Source: CAMLIZ01 sp040758375 (lineage in GTDB: Bacteria; Pseudomonadota; Gammaproteobacteria; Burkholderiales; Burkholderiaceae_C). From it: a stretch of DNA of 64,000 nucleotides. Below, one piece after another: positions 35,231 to 44,558 of the stretch. The DNA lies in assembly GCA_040758375.1 (NCBI GenBank), contig JBFLWE010000007.1, positions 31,443 through 95,442 on the forward strand, read 5' to 3'. A program made the translations under genes and the position numbers. A model generated the notes under the pieces. That model did not search any database and had not been told where the DNA came from. It saw only the letters and a list, made by a program, of their open reading frames with translations. How positions within the stretch are numbered: the first letter of the stretch is position 1; each line of letters opens with the position of its first letter.

Positions 35231-35460
35231 GGCAGTTCGTCGCGCAGCTGGTTGACCAGTTCCGGGGTCACCGGAACGGCGCTGCGGCGACTGGGCAGCA
35301 GCGGGATGCCGTTTCGTTCACTGCGCGCTGCCCGCCCGCCACGGGCGAGGCCTTGCCTGGCCAGCATGGAGATCACTTCTCCCACACTCTTGTGATCCCG
35401 CTCGGCCAGATGTTTGGCCGCGGCGAGCACGTCGTCGTCGATGGCGATGGTGGTGCGCAT
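35227..35460 (-). CDS. vapB: VapB-like antitoxin
   Basis: This 77-residue protein begins MRTTIAIDDDVLAAAKHLAE, a ribbon-helix-helix DNA-binding domain of antitoxins. Its C-terminal half (RRSAVPVTPELVNQLRDELP) is the toxin-binding tail. The start at 35460 is preferred over a frame extension to 35484 because the domain starts there. It should repress its own promoter in 35461-35540, where no clear box was identified. Confidence 0.85.
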   Translation of the reverse strand: MRTTIAIDDDVLAAAKHLAERDHKSVGEVISMLARQGLARGGRAARSERNGIPLLPSRRSAVPVTPELVNQLRDELP

Positions 35461-35540
35461 GGTGCGGCTCCTGATGTTGCGCATCGTACATCAAGCATCA
35501 AGGCGCGCGATGTGGATGCCATGAAGCGGGAAGGCCGCCC

Positions 35541-35786
35541 ATGCTGAAGATGTTGACCTTCGATCAGGCGTGCACCTTGCAGGCGGAAGCGGAGTCGCTG
35601 CTTGAAGGCTCGGAGTTCGAAGTGGCGTCGCAGGCCGTGCTCGAACTCGTGCGTGGCAGCGACTGCACCACTTACGACTGCGAGTTCGTTGCGCTCGCCA
35701 AGAGGCTGGACACGAAGCTCGTGACCGCCGACAAGAAGCTGCTGCAGGCGTTTGCGCAACACGCGGCCGCATTGACGGCCGCCTGA
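35541..35786 (+). pseudogene. Truncated PIN-domain toxin remnant
   Basis: The 81-codon frame keeps the C-terminal half of a VapC-like PIN domain: the conserved CTTYDCEFVALAKRLDTKLV segment (third and fourth acidic positions) and VTADKKLLQAF. The N-terminal half with the first Asp and Glu is gone. It faces vapBC, 80 bases away on the other strand, with no antitoxin gene of its own. It is likely a decayed second vapC. A short active fragment is unlikely without the first catalytic Asp. Confidence 0.75.
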
Positions 35787-35852
35787 CGGCATGAGCGGTC
35801 AGGCGGCACCCTGAGCGCCCATTGCCAGGGCCCTGCAGGAGAGGCGGTGCCG

Positions 35853-37010
35853 CTACATCCGGCAGCCCTTGGCCGGATCCGCCAGTGCCTTCACCGCCAC
35901 GCTGCGCATCTCGTTGTTCAGCCCCTTGGCCTCGCGCAGGTAGATGTCCTGCACCGGGTTGTGGCCCTTGTTCAGTGTGAACTTGCCGCGCGGGCTGTCG
36001 ATGGTGGCCTTTTCCATCGCGGCCACCAGCTCCTTGCGCTTGCCCAGGTCGCCCTTCACGGCATTGAGGCCCACGGCCAGCATCTGCGCGGCGTCGTAGC
36101 CCTGCACCGCGTACACGTCGGCGTTGGCCTTGTAGGTGAGCGCGAAGTTCTTGCGGAAGGCGTTGTTGCGCGGGGTGTCCAGGTTGTCGGCGTAGTGCAG
36201 CGTGGTCAGCAGCCCCTGCGCGGCCGCACCTTGGGCTTCGAGCGTGCCGTCGGTGAGGAAGCCCGGGCCGTACAGCGGAATGCTCTTGCGCAGGCCGGCG
36301 GCTTCGTAGTCCTTGACGAACTTCACCGCGCCGCCGCCGGCGAAGAAGGCGTACACCGCATCGGGCTTCTGCGCCGCGATCTCGGTGAGCAGCGCCTGGA
36401 ACTCCACGTTGGGGAAGGGCAGGTTCAGGTCCTTGAGCACCTTGCCGCCGGTCTTTTCGAAGCCTTCGGCGAAGCCCTTCACGGTTTCGGCGCCGGCGGC
36501 GTAGTTCCACGTGATGGTGATCGCGCGCTTGTGGCCCTTCTGGCCGGCCACCACGCCCATTGCATAGCCGGGCTGCCAGTTGGAGAACGAGCTGCGGAAG
36601 ATGTTGGGCGCGCACAAGGGCCCGGTGATCGCGTCGGCGCCCGCGTTGGGAATGATCAGCAGCGTGTTGTTGTCTTTCGCGGCCTTGGCCATGGCCAGCG
36701 CCACGCCCGAGTGCACCGTGCCCACCAGCACGTCGACGTTGTCGCGTTTGATCAGCTTGTTGGCGTTGTCGGTGGCCTTGGAGGGGTCGCTCTCGTCGTC
36801 GACCTTGAAGTACTGGATCTCGCGGCCGGCGAGCTTGCCGCCTTGTTCCTGCACGTAGAGCTTGAAGCCGTTTTCGATCATGTTGCCCAGTGCGGCGTAG
36901 GTGCCGGTGTAGGGCAGCATCAGGCCCACCTTGATCGGGCCTTGCTGGGCCTGGGCGGTGGCGCACAACGCAAGGGCCGCGGCAGCGGCCAGGCGGAGGG
37001 TGGGGCGCAT
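35853..37010 (-). CDS. ABC transporter substrate-binding protein (LivK-like)
   Basis: This 385-residue exported protein has a signal peptide (1-21, ending AQA) and a Peripla_BP_6 fold: IKVGLMLPYTGTYAALG, DVLVGTVHSGVALAM and YAVQGYDAAQML. Such proteins deliver branched amino acids or aromatic acids to ABC permeases. It follows pobA by 74 bases on the same strand, so an aromatic ligand such as 4-hydroxybenzoate is a reasonable guess. No permease or ATPase genes are present in the window. Confidence 0.9.
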   Translation of the reverse strand: MRPTLRLAAAAALALCATAQAQQGPIKVGLMLPYTGTYAALGNMIENGFKLYVQEQGGKLAGREIQYFKVDDESDPSKATDNANKLIKRDNVDVLVGTVHSGVALAMAKAAKDNNTLLIIPNAGADAITGPLCAPNIFRSSFSNWQPGYAMGVVAGQKGHKRAITITWNYAAGAETVKGFAEGFEKTGGKVLKDLNLPFPNVEFQALLTEIAAQKPDAVYAFFAGGGAVKFVKDYEAAGLRKSIPLYGPGFLTDGTLEAQGAAAQGLLTTLHYADNLDTPRNNAFRKNFALTYKANADVYAVQGYDAAQMLAVGLNAVKGDLGKRKELVAAMEKATIDSPRGKFTLNKGHNPVQDIYLREAKGLNNEMRSVAVKALADPAKGCRM

Positions 37011-37037
37011 CGGGTGTCTCCTATGGGGCGAATTTGG

Positions 37038-37049
37038 TTTAGTGCTAAA
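37038..37049. promoter_or_regulatory. TTTAG-N2-CTAAA palindrome between pobA and the binding protein gene
   Basis: A perfect inverted repeat with five-base arms sits 28 bases upstream of the livK-like ATG. The form resembles operators of MarR-type aromatic regulators. The site could give the last gene its own control. A ribosome site AGGAGA lies between it and the ATG. Confidence 0.4.
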
Positions 37050-37084
37050 GCATGCCCGCGCGGCGGGCCCGCGCACACCCGGGT

Positions 37085-38269
37085 TCACCCCAGCGGCAGG
37101 CCGACGTAGTTTTCGGCGATCGCGGTCTGCGCCGCCTCGGAGCCGACGATGTACTCCAGCTCCGCGTGCTGCATGCGCTGGCCGAACTCGCCGTTGTCGG
37201 GGAAGCGGTGCATCAGCGAGGTGAACCACCACGAGAAGCGCTCGGCCTTCCACACGCGCTGCAGGCAGCGTTCGGAGTAGCTGTCGATGCCGGCGGAAGA
37301 CCCGCGGTAGTACTCGGCCAGCACGCGCGACAGCAGCCCCACGTCGCCAGCGGCGAGGTTCAGGCCCTTGGCGCCGGTGGGCGGCACGATGTGGGCCGCG
37401 TCGCCGGCCAGCATGAGGCGGCCGAAGCGCATGGGCTCGGCGACGAAGCTGCGCAGCGGCGCGATGCTCTTCTCGATCGACGGCCCCGCGGCCACGCGCG
37501 CGGCGGTCTGCGGCGGCAGGCGGCGTTTCAGTTCGGCCCAGAAGTCGTCGTCGCTCCAGCGCTCGACCTGCTGCTCCAGCCCCACCTGCACGTAGTAGCG
37601 GCTGCGCGTCATCGAGCGCATGCTGCACAGCGCGAAGCCACGCTCGTGGTTGGCGTAGATCAGCTCGTGCGACACGGGCGGCACGTCGGCCAGCACCCCC
37701 AGCCAGCCGAACGGGTACACCTTCTCGAAGGTCTTCAGCGCGGCCGTGGGCACGCTGGCGCGGCACACGCCGTGGAAGCCGTCGCAGCCGGCGATGAAGT
37801 CGCAGGCGATCTCGTGCATCTGGCCCCGGTGGGTGAAGCACACGCGCGGCCGGTCGGTGTCGAAGTCGTGGATGCTCACCTGCTCGGCTTCGTACACCGT
37901 GGGCAGCTGCGCCGCAGCGCGCGCGGCCATCAGGTCGCGCGTCACCTCGGTCTGACCGTACACCATGACGCGCTTGCCGGTGAGCGCGTGCAGGTCGATG
38001 CGGTGGCGTTGGCCGTCAAAGCACAGGTCGAAGCCGTCGTGCGGCAGGCCTTCGGCATGCAGGCGCTGGCTCACGCCCGCCTCGTCGAGCAGGTCCACCG
38101 CCACTTGCTCCAGCACGCCGGCGCGGATGCGGCCCAGCACGTAGTCGGGCGTGCGCTGCTCCAGCAGCACCGTGTCGATGCCGTGCTTGTGCAACAGCGC
38201 GCCCAGCAGCAGCCCCGACGGCCCGGCGCCGACGATGACGACCTGCGTCCGTTGGGGGATGCTGCTCAT
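37085..38269 (-). CDS. pobA: 4-hydroxybenzoate 3-monooxygenase
   Basis: PobA converts 4-hydroxybenzoate to protocatechuate using FAD, NADPH and oxygen. This 394-residue protein matches the usual length. It has the FAD motif VVIVGAGPSGLLLG at about 10-23, RIRAGVLEQ (substrate and FAD binding), the DG motif in AGCDGFHGVCR, and the GD motif LMLAGDAAHIVPPTGAKG. It is the fourth gene of the minus-strand aromatic operon, three bases after pcaF. The start at 38269 removes a 20-residue extension overlapping pcaF. Confidence 0.96.
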   Translation of the reverse strand: MSSIPQRTQVVIVGAGPSGLLLGALLHKHGIDTVLLEQRTPDYVLGRIRAGVLEQVAVDLLDEAGVSQRLHAEGLPHDGFDLCFDGQRHRIDLHALTGKRVMVYGQTEVTRDLMAARAAAQLPTVYEAEQVSIHDFDTDRPRVCFTHRGQMHEIACDFIAGCDGFHGVCRASVPTAALKTFEKVYPFGWLGVLADVPPVSHELIYANHERGFALCSMRSMTRSRYYVQVGLEQQVERWSDDDFWAELKRRLPPQTAARVAAGPSIEKSIAPLRSFVAEPMRFGRLMLAGDAAHIVPPTGAKGLNLAAGDVGLLSRVLAEYYRGSSAGIDSYSERCLQRVWKAERFSWWFTSLMHRFPDNGEFGQRMQHAELEYIVGSEAAQTAIAENYVGLPLG

Positions 38270-38271
38270 GT

Positions 38272-39477
<1,206 letters not shown>

Positions 39478-39492
39478 GGTGCTTCCTTGTGT

Positions 39493-40134
39493 TCAGTGCA
39501 GCAGGGGCAGCCCGGTCAGGCGCTCCAGCTCTTCGTGCGAGAGGCCTTCCACGCGCTCGACCACCTTCAGCCCCGAAGGCGTCACGTCGATCACGGCCAG
39601 GTCGGTGTAGATGCGGCTCACGCAGGCCGGCGCGGTGAGCGGGTAGGAGCAGCGCGCGACGATCTTGCTCTCGCCGCTCTTGGTCAGGTGCTCCATCATG
39701 ATGAAGGTCTTCTTCGCGCCGATGGCCAGGTCCATCGCGCCGCCCACGGCCGGGATGGCATCCGGTGCGCCGGTGTGCCAGTTGGCCAGGTCGCCCAGCA
39801 CCGAGACCTGGAACGCGCCCAGCACGCAGATGTCGAGGTGGCCGCCGCGCATCATCGCGAACGAGTCGGCATGGTGGAAGAAGGCGCCGCCGGGCAACAG
39901 GGTCACCGGCTGCTTGCCGGCGTTGATGAGGTCGGGGTCTTCCTGGCCTGGTGCCGGCGCGGGGCCCATGCCGAGCAGGCCGTTTTCGCTGTGCAGGAAG
40001 ACCTCGCGGTCCTTGGGCAGGTGGTTGGCCACCAGTGTGGGCAGGCCGATGCCCAGGTTCACGTACGAGCCCTCGGGGATGTCGCGCGCCACGCGGGCGG
40101 CCATCTGGTCGCGGGTGAGCTTCTTGTGGTTCAT
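39493..40134 (-). CDS. pcaJ: 3-oxoadipate CoA-transferase subunit B
   Basis: With PcaI this subunit moves CoA from succinyl-CoA to beta-ketoadipate. The 213-residue protein has the family motif SENGLLGMGPAP with the catalytic glutamate (about 51), and GGHLDICVLGAFQV. It overlaps pcaI by ATGA (40131-40134). Length and motifs are normal. Confidence 0.95.
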   Translation of the reverse strand: MNHKKLTRDQMAARVARDIPEGSYVNLGIGLPTLVANHLPKDREVFLHSENGLLGMGPAPAPGQEDPDLINAGKQPVTLLPGGAFFHHADSFAMMRGGHLDICVLGAFQVSVLGDLANWHTGAPDAIPAVGGAMDLAIGAKKTFIMMEHLTKSGESKIVARCSYPLTAPACVSRIYTDLAVIDVTPSGLKVVERVEGLSHEELERLTGLPLLH

Positions 40135-40901
40135 GCTCGAGCCTCCGCCTGCTTGGAGGCGAGAGGCTGGGGAGGGCAGCGGTGCTGTTCAGCCAAGAGG
40201 CTGCTGCCCTCGGCAGCCGCCTCGGGAATCGGAAAGGCGCGCGCCACCTGCACCACGCGGTGCACGAAGATGCCCGGCGTGACCACGTGTTCCGGGTCCA
40301 GCGCGCCCAGCGGCACCACCTTGTGCACGCCGGCCACGGTGACCTTGGCGGCGGTGGCCATCAGCGGGCCGAAGTTGCGCGCGCTCTTGCGGTAGACCAG
40401 GTTGCCCCAGCGGTCGCCGGCTTCGGCCTGGATGAGCGCGAAGTCGGCGTGGATCGGGGTCTCGAACACGTACACGCGGCCGCCGATTTCGCGCGTTTCC
40501 TTGCCGCGGGCCAGCTCGGTGCCGTAGCCGGTGGGCGTGAAGAAGCCGCCGATGCCGGCACCGGCGGCGCGGATGCGCTCGGCCAGGTTGCCCTGGGGCA
40601 CCAGTTCCAGCTCGATCTGGCCGGCGCGGTACAGGGCGTCGAACACCTGCGAGTCCACCTGGCGCGGGAAGGAGCAGATGATCTTGCGCACCCGGCGCGC
40701 CTTGAGCAGCGCCGCCAGGCCGGTCTCGCCGTTGCCGGCGTTGTTGTTCACGATGGTCAGCTCGCGCGCGCCCTGTGCGATCAGCGCGTCGATCAGCGCC
40801 GAGGGCAGGCCGGCATTGCCGAAGCCGCCGATCATCACCGTGGCCCCGTCGGGCACGTCGGCCAGCGCCTCGGCCGCAGAGGCCATCACCTTGTCGATCA
40901 C
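40131..40901 (-). CDS. pcaI: 3-oxoadipate CoA-transferase subunit A
   Basis: This is the alpha subunit of the CoA-transferase. The 256-residue protein has TVMIGGFGNAGLPSALI near the N terminus (CoA-binding loop) and GIGGFFTPTGYGTELA, both typical. The start is a GTG at 40901 giving MIDKVMASAAEAL, as in other PcaI proteins. ATG at 40886 is an alternative. It is the first gene of the operon. The C-terminal 30 residues (AEGSSLLAEQHRC...) extend beyond the usual end. Confidence 0.93.
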   Translation of the reverse strand: MIDKVMASAAEALADVPDGATVMIGGFGNAGLPSALIDALIAQGARELTIVNNNAGNGETGLAALLKARRVRKIICSFPRQVDSQVFDALYRAGQIELELVPQGNLAERIRAAGAGIGGFFTPTGYGTELARGKETREIGGRVYVFETPIHADFALIQAEAGDRWGNLVYRKSARNFGPLMATAAKVTVAGVHKVVPLGALDPEHVVTPGIFVHRVVQVARAFPIPEAAAEGSSLLAEQHRCPPQPLASKQAEARA

Positions 40902-40921
40902 CCAGGACTCCGGTTGCAGAT

Positions 40922-40955
40922 GTTCGTATGTAGAACGTATGTTCTTTTATTGAAC
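40922..40955 (-). promoter_or_regulatory. Two GTTC-N7-GAAC inverted repeats at the pca-pob promoter
   Basis: Two perfect inverted repeats with identical four-base arms and seven-base spacers occupy 40922-40936 and 40941-40955, with centres 19 bases apart. They lie just upstream of pcaI and divergent from the HD-GYP gene. Their form and place suit an IclR-type regulator such as PcaR, whose known sites contain GTTCGAT-type half-sites. No regulator gene lies in the window. Confidence 0.6.
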
Positions 40956-41068
40956 GGATCTTAGGGCCGAGACGGGGCGGGGGTCAAGTTGTCGCAGGTG
41001 CTGCCGATGTCACCGAGGACAGGGCGGCTGCGACGGGTGCGGCCTCTCGCGCAGCCGGGAAACGAAGA

Positions 41069-42367
41069 ATGAGTGCCACGATCGATGTGCGCGAACTGAG
41101 GGTGGGGATGTATGTGCATCTCGACCTCGGGTGGATGTCGCACCCCTTTCCGCTGTCGAGCTTCAAGATCAGCAGCGCCGAGCAGATCTCCAAGATCCGC
41201 GCGCTGGGCCTGGCCCAGGTGCGCTGGAGCCCTGACAAGAGCGACGCGTCACCGGCCCCGGCGACCACGGCCGGCGCCGCTGGCGGCGAGCGCCGGCCGC
41301 CCAGCGCTGCCGACATCGAGGCGCAGAAGCAGGCGCGCCGCGAAGCCCTGGCCGCGCAGCGCGCGGCGCAGGCGCTGGCCGAGCGCCAGTACGCCGAAGC
41401 CAGCCAGGCCTGGCGCGAGGTGAACGGCAAGGTCGAGGACGACCCCCAGGGCGCGCGCGAAGGGGCCGAGGCGCTCACGCGTGCGCTGCTGGACAAGATG
41501 CTGGGCGACCAGGAGCTGTGCATCCGCCTGCTGACCGAGGGCGCCGGCGACCGGGCCACCGCCCATGCGCTCAACGTGACCATCGTCTCGCTGCTGATGG
41601 GCCGGGTGTTCGGCTTCACCGAAAACGAGATGATGGACCTGGGCATGGGCGCGATGCTGCACGACGTGGGCAAGCTCGACGTGCCCGACCGGCTGAAGTT
41701 CGCCACGGAGGGCTTCAACAGCGCCGAGACCTCGCTGTACCGCGAGCACGTGGCCTTCGGCGTGCGCCACGGCAAGCGCATGGCGGTGAGCGCCGGCACG
41801 CTGCTGGTGATCGCGCAGCACCACGAGCAGGCCGACGGCAGCGGCTTCCCGCAGCAACTGCCGCTGGAGAAGCTGTCGGGCGCGGCCCGCATCGTCGCGC
41901 TCGTCAACCGCTACGACAACCTGTGCAACCCGCTGCACGCGTCGAAGGCGCTCACGCCGCACGAGGCCTTGTCGCTGTTGTTCGCGCAGGGCAAGCACAA
42001 GTTCGACGCGACCATGCTCTCGGGTTTCGTGCGCATGATGGGCGTGTACCCGCCGGGCTCGCTGGTGCAGCTGACCGACGACCGCTACGGCATGGTGGTG
42101 TCGGTCAACTCCTCGCGGCCGTTGAAGCCGCGCGTGCTGGTGCACGACCCCAAGATCGCGCGCGACGACGCGCTGTATGCCGACCTGGAGCGGGAACGCG
42201 ACATCGGCATCCGCCGCAGCCTGAAGCCGGCGCAGCTGCCGCCTGCGGCGCTGGAATACCTGGCGCCGGGACGCCGCATCGCCTACTTCTTCGAGCCGGT
42301 GGCGCATGCCCGCGCCCCCGAGCTGCTGTTGCCCGCGGAGGAGCCGCCCAGGGAGCCGGACGCGTGA
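41069..42367 (+). CDS. HD-GYP cyclic-di-GMP phosphodiesterase with DUF3391 domain
   Basis: This 432-residue protein has an N-terminal DUF3391 domain (about 5-60) and a basic, alanine-rich helix (80-125). The HD-GYP domain (about 160-350) keeps the HD pair at 198-199 (LHDVGKLDVP) and HHEQADGSGFP at 251-261. The last motif is GFP rather than GYP, a conservative change seen in many members. The remaining metal ligands look present, so cleavage of c-di-GMP to pGpG or GMP is plausible. Its TGA overlaps the GTG of the next gene. Confidence 0.9.
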   Translation: MSATIDVRELRVGMYVHLDLGWMSHPFPLSSFKISSAEQISKIRALGLAQVRWSPDKSDASPAPATTAGAAGGERRPPSAADIEAQKQARREALAAQRAAQALAERQYAEASQAWREVNGKVEDDPQGAREGAEALTRALLDKMLGDQELCIRLLTEGAGDRATAHALNVTIVSLLMGRVFGFTENEMMDLGMGAMLHDVGKLDVPDRLKFATEGFNSAETSLYREHVAFGVRHGKRMAVSAGTLLVIAQHHEQADGSGFPQQLPLEKLSGAARIVALVNRYDNLCNPLHASKALTPHEALSLLFAQGKHKFDATMLSGFVRMMGVYPPGSLVQLTDDRYGMVVSVNSSRPLKPRVLVHDPKIARDDALYADLERERDIGIRRSLKPAQLPPAALEYLAPGRRIAYFFEPVAHARAPELLLPAEEPPREPDA

Positions 42368-44442
42368 GGCCGCCCACGCCGGCCGAGCGCCTGGAGCTCG
42401 AGGCCGCCGGCGCGGCCCCGCCCTGGCATGCGCTGCTGGAAGGCCTGAACGAAGCCGCCTGGCTGGTCGACGGGCGCGAGCTGGGTGTGGTGGCGCTCAA
42501 CGCCGCGGCCCTGGCCTTGCTGGGCCTGCCGCGCGAGGCGGTGCTGGGCCGGCCGGCGGCCGCGCTCCTGGCCACGCCGGAAGACCTGGCCTTCTGGGAC
42601 GAGGTGCGCGCCGGCCGCGCCGAGCGGCTGCAGTCCTCGGCCATGCTGGCGCGCGCCGACGGCAGCACCTTGCACGTGCTGCGCCGCGTCAGCCCGTTGC
42701 CGGGGCCGGGCGGTCCGCTGTACCTGGTGGCGCTGCAAGACCTCACCGAGCAGCGGCGCATCGAAGACGAGCACGAGACGGCGCTGGCCGAACTGCGCGC
42801 CACGCTCGAGTCCACCGCCGACGGCATCCTCGTGACCGACCTGGCCGGCCGCATCCGATCGTTCAACCGCCGCTTCGCGCAGATCTGGGGGCTGCCCGAA
42901 GACCTGCTGCATGCCGGCGACGACCGCGCGGTGTTCGACTGGATGCGCCGCAGCGTGATCGATGCTGCCGAATACCAGCGCCGGCTCGCGTCGATCCAGG
43001 AGGCCGCGCTGATGCAGGCGCGCGACCGCCTGCTGCTGCATGGCGGCAAGGTGCTGGAGCGCATTGCCCAGCCGCAGTGGAGCCGCGGGCGGCCCATCGG
43101 CCGGGTGTATGCGTTTCGCGACCTCAGCGAGCAGATCGCGGCCGACCAGCGCATCGAGCAGCTGTCGTTCACCGACGCGCTCACCGGGCTGGCCAACCGC
43201 CGGCTGCTGGCCGACCGGATGGCGCATGCGCTGGCCGTCGCGCGGCGCGACGGCGATCCGTTCGCGCTGCTGATGCTCGACCTCGACCGCTTCAAGCAGA
43301 TCAACGACAGCCTGGGCCACCACCTGGGCGACCGCGTGCTGCGCGTCGTGAGCGAGCGCCTGCGCGGCTGCCTGCGCGAGGTGGACATGATCGCGCGCAC
43401 CGGCGGCGACCAGTTCGCGATGCTGGTGCACCATGCCGACGCCCACGGCGCCGAAGTGACCGCGCGCCGCGTGCTCGATGCCGCCTCGCGCCCCTACATG
43501 CTCGAAGGCGCGGAATTCACCGTCACCTGCAGCATCGGCATCGCGCTGTGCCCGCAGGACGGCGCGCAGATCGACGACTTGGTGCGCCACGCCGAAACGG
43601 CGATGCAGCGCGCCAAGGACGGCGGCCGCGCCACCTACCGCTTCCACCAGGCCGGGCACTCGGTGGACCTGCGCTCGCGCATGCGGCTCAACCATGCGAT
43701 GCGTCAGGGCTTGGCCAGCGGCCACTTCCATCTGCACTACCAGCCGCAGGTGGACCTGCGCGACGGCCGCGTGATCGGTGCCGAGGCGCTGATCCGCTGG
43801 CGCGACCCCGAGCGCGGCAGCGTGGCGCCGGCCGACTTCATCCCGGTGGCTGAGGACTCCGGCTTCATCGTCAGCATCGGCGACTGGGTGCTCGACCGCG
43901 CCGTGCAGCAGGCCGCGCGCTGGCGCGAGCGCGGCTGGCAGCTGCCGGTGGCGGTGAACGTGTCGGCGCTGCAGTTCCAGCAAGCCGGCTTCGCAGAGCG
44001 CGTGGCCGAGGCGCTGCAGCAGGCCGGGCTGCCGCCGCAGATGCTGGAGCTGGAGCTCACCGAGTCGATCCTGGTGCGCGACGCCGACGAGGCCCTGGCT
44101 CGCCTGAACGGGCTCGCGCGCATTGGGGTGAAGCTGGCGATCGACGACTTCGGCACCGGCTACTCCAGCCTGGCGTACCTGAAGCGCTTTCCGATCGAGA
44201 AGCTCAAGATCGACCGCAGCTTCGTCAAGGGGCTGCCGGCCGATGACAGCGACGCCGGCATCGTGCAGGCCATCATCCAGATGGCGCGCGCGCTCGGCCT
44301 GCGCGTCATCGCCGAGGGCGTCGAGACCGAATCCCAGCGCCACTTCCTGGTGCGCGCGGGCTGCCACCAGTTTCAGGGCTTTCTCTACGCGCCCGCGCTC
44401 GACAGCACCAGCTTCGAGCAGCGCCTGCAAACCTTGCAATAG
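42364..44442 (+). CDS. PAS-GGDEF-EAL protein with degenerate GGDQF
   Basis: This protein of about 692 residues begins at GTG 42364, coupled by GTGA to the HD-GYP gene. Two PAS-like domains (about 15-125 and 140-255) precede a GGDEF domain (265-430) and an EAL domain (445-690). The cyclase signature is GGDQF (about 347-351), in which the Glu needed for GTP condensation is replaced by Gln, so cyclase activity may be lost. The EAL signature is intact (GAEALIRW) along with DDFGTGYSSL and KIDRSFV, so it is probably a c-di-GMP phosphodiesterase. Together with HD-GYP it may lower the signal that MshE reads. Confidence 0.9.
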   Translation: MRPPTPAERLELEAAGAAPPWHALLEGLNEAAWLVDGRELGVVALNAAALALLGLPREAVLGRPAAALLATPEDLAFWDEVRAGRAERLQSSAMLARADGSTLHVLRRVSPLPGPGGPLYLVALQDLTEQRRIEDEHETALAELRATLESTADGILVTDLAGRIRSFNRRFAQIWGLPEDLLHAGDDRAVFDWMRRSVIDAAEYQRRLASIQEAALMQARDRLLLHGGKVLERIAQPQWSRGRPIGRVYAFRDLSEQIAADQRIEQLSFTDALTGLANRRLLADRMAHALAVARRDGDPFALLMLDLDRFKQINDSLGHHLGDRVLRVVSERLRGCLREVDMIARTGGDQFAMLVHHADAHGAEVTARRVLDAASRPYMLEGAEFTVTCSIGIALCPQDGAQIDDLVRHAETAMQRAKDGGRATYRFHQAGHSVDLRSRMRLNHAMRQGLASGHFHLHYQPQVDLRDGRVIGAEALIRWRDPERGSVAPADFIPVAEDSGFIVSIGDWVLDRAVQQAARWRERGWQLPVAVNVSALQFQQAGFAERVAEALQQAGLPPQMLELELTESILVRDADEALARLNGLARIGVKLAIDDFGTGYSSLAYLKRFPIEKLKIDRSFVKGLPADDSDAGIVQAIIQMARALGLRVIAEGVETESQRHFLVRAGCHQFQGFLYAPALDSTSFEQRLQTLQ

Positions 44443-44558
44443 CGTTGGGCCCCCTCGGATGCGCGGGCCCGCGCCGCACGGCGCCGGGCCACGCTTGCGA
44501 AGGTCATCGTTTTGTTCTTACAGTGGGCTTTCTTGGCCTGACCCGCTGGGAGAGCCCC

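Noticed and set aside
35803..35853. GCGGCACC/GGTGCCGC inverted repeat downstream of the binding protein gene.
   Set aside because: The loop is about 35 bases and no T-run follows on the minus strand, so it is not a convincing terminator.
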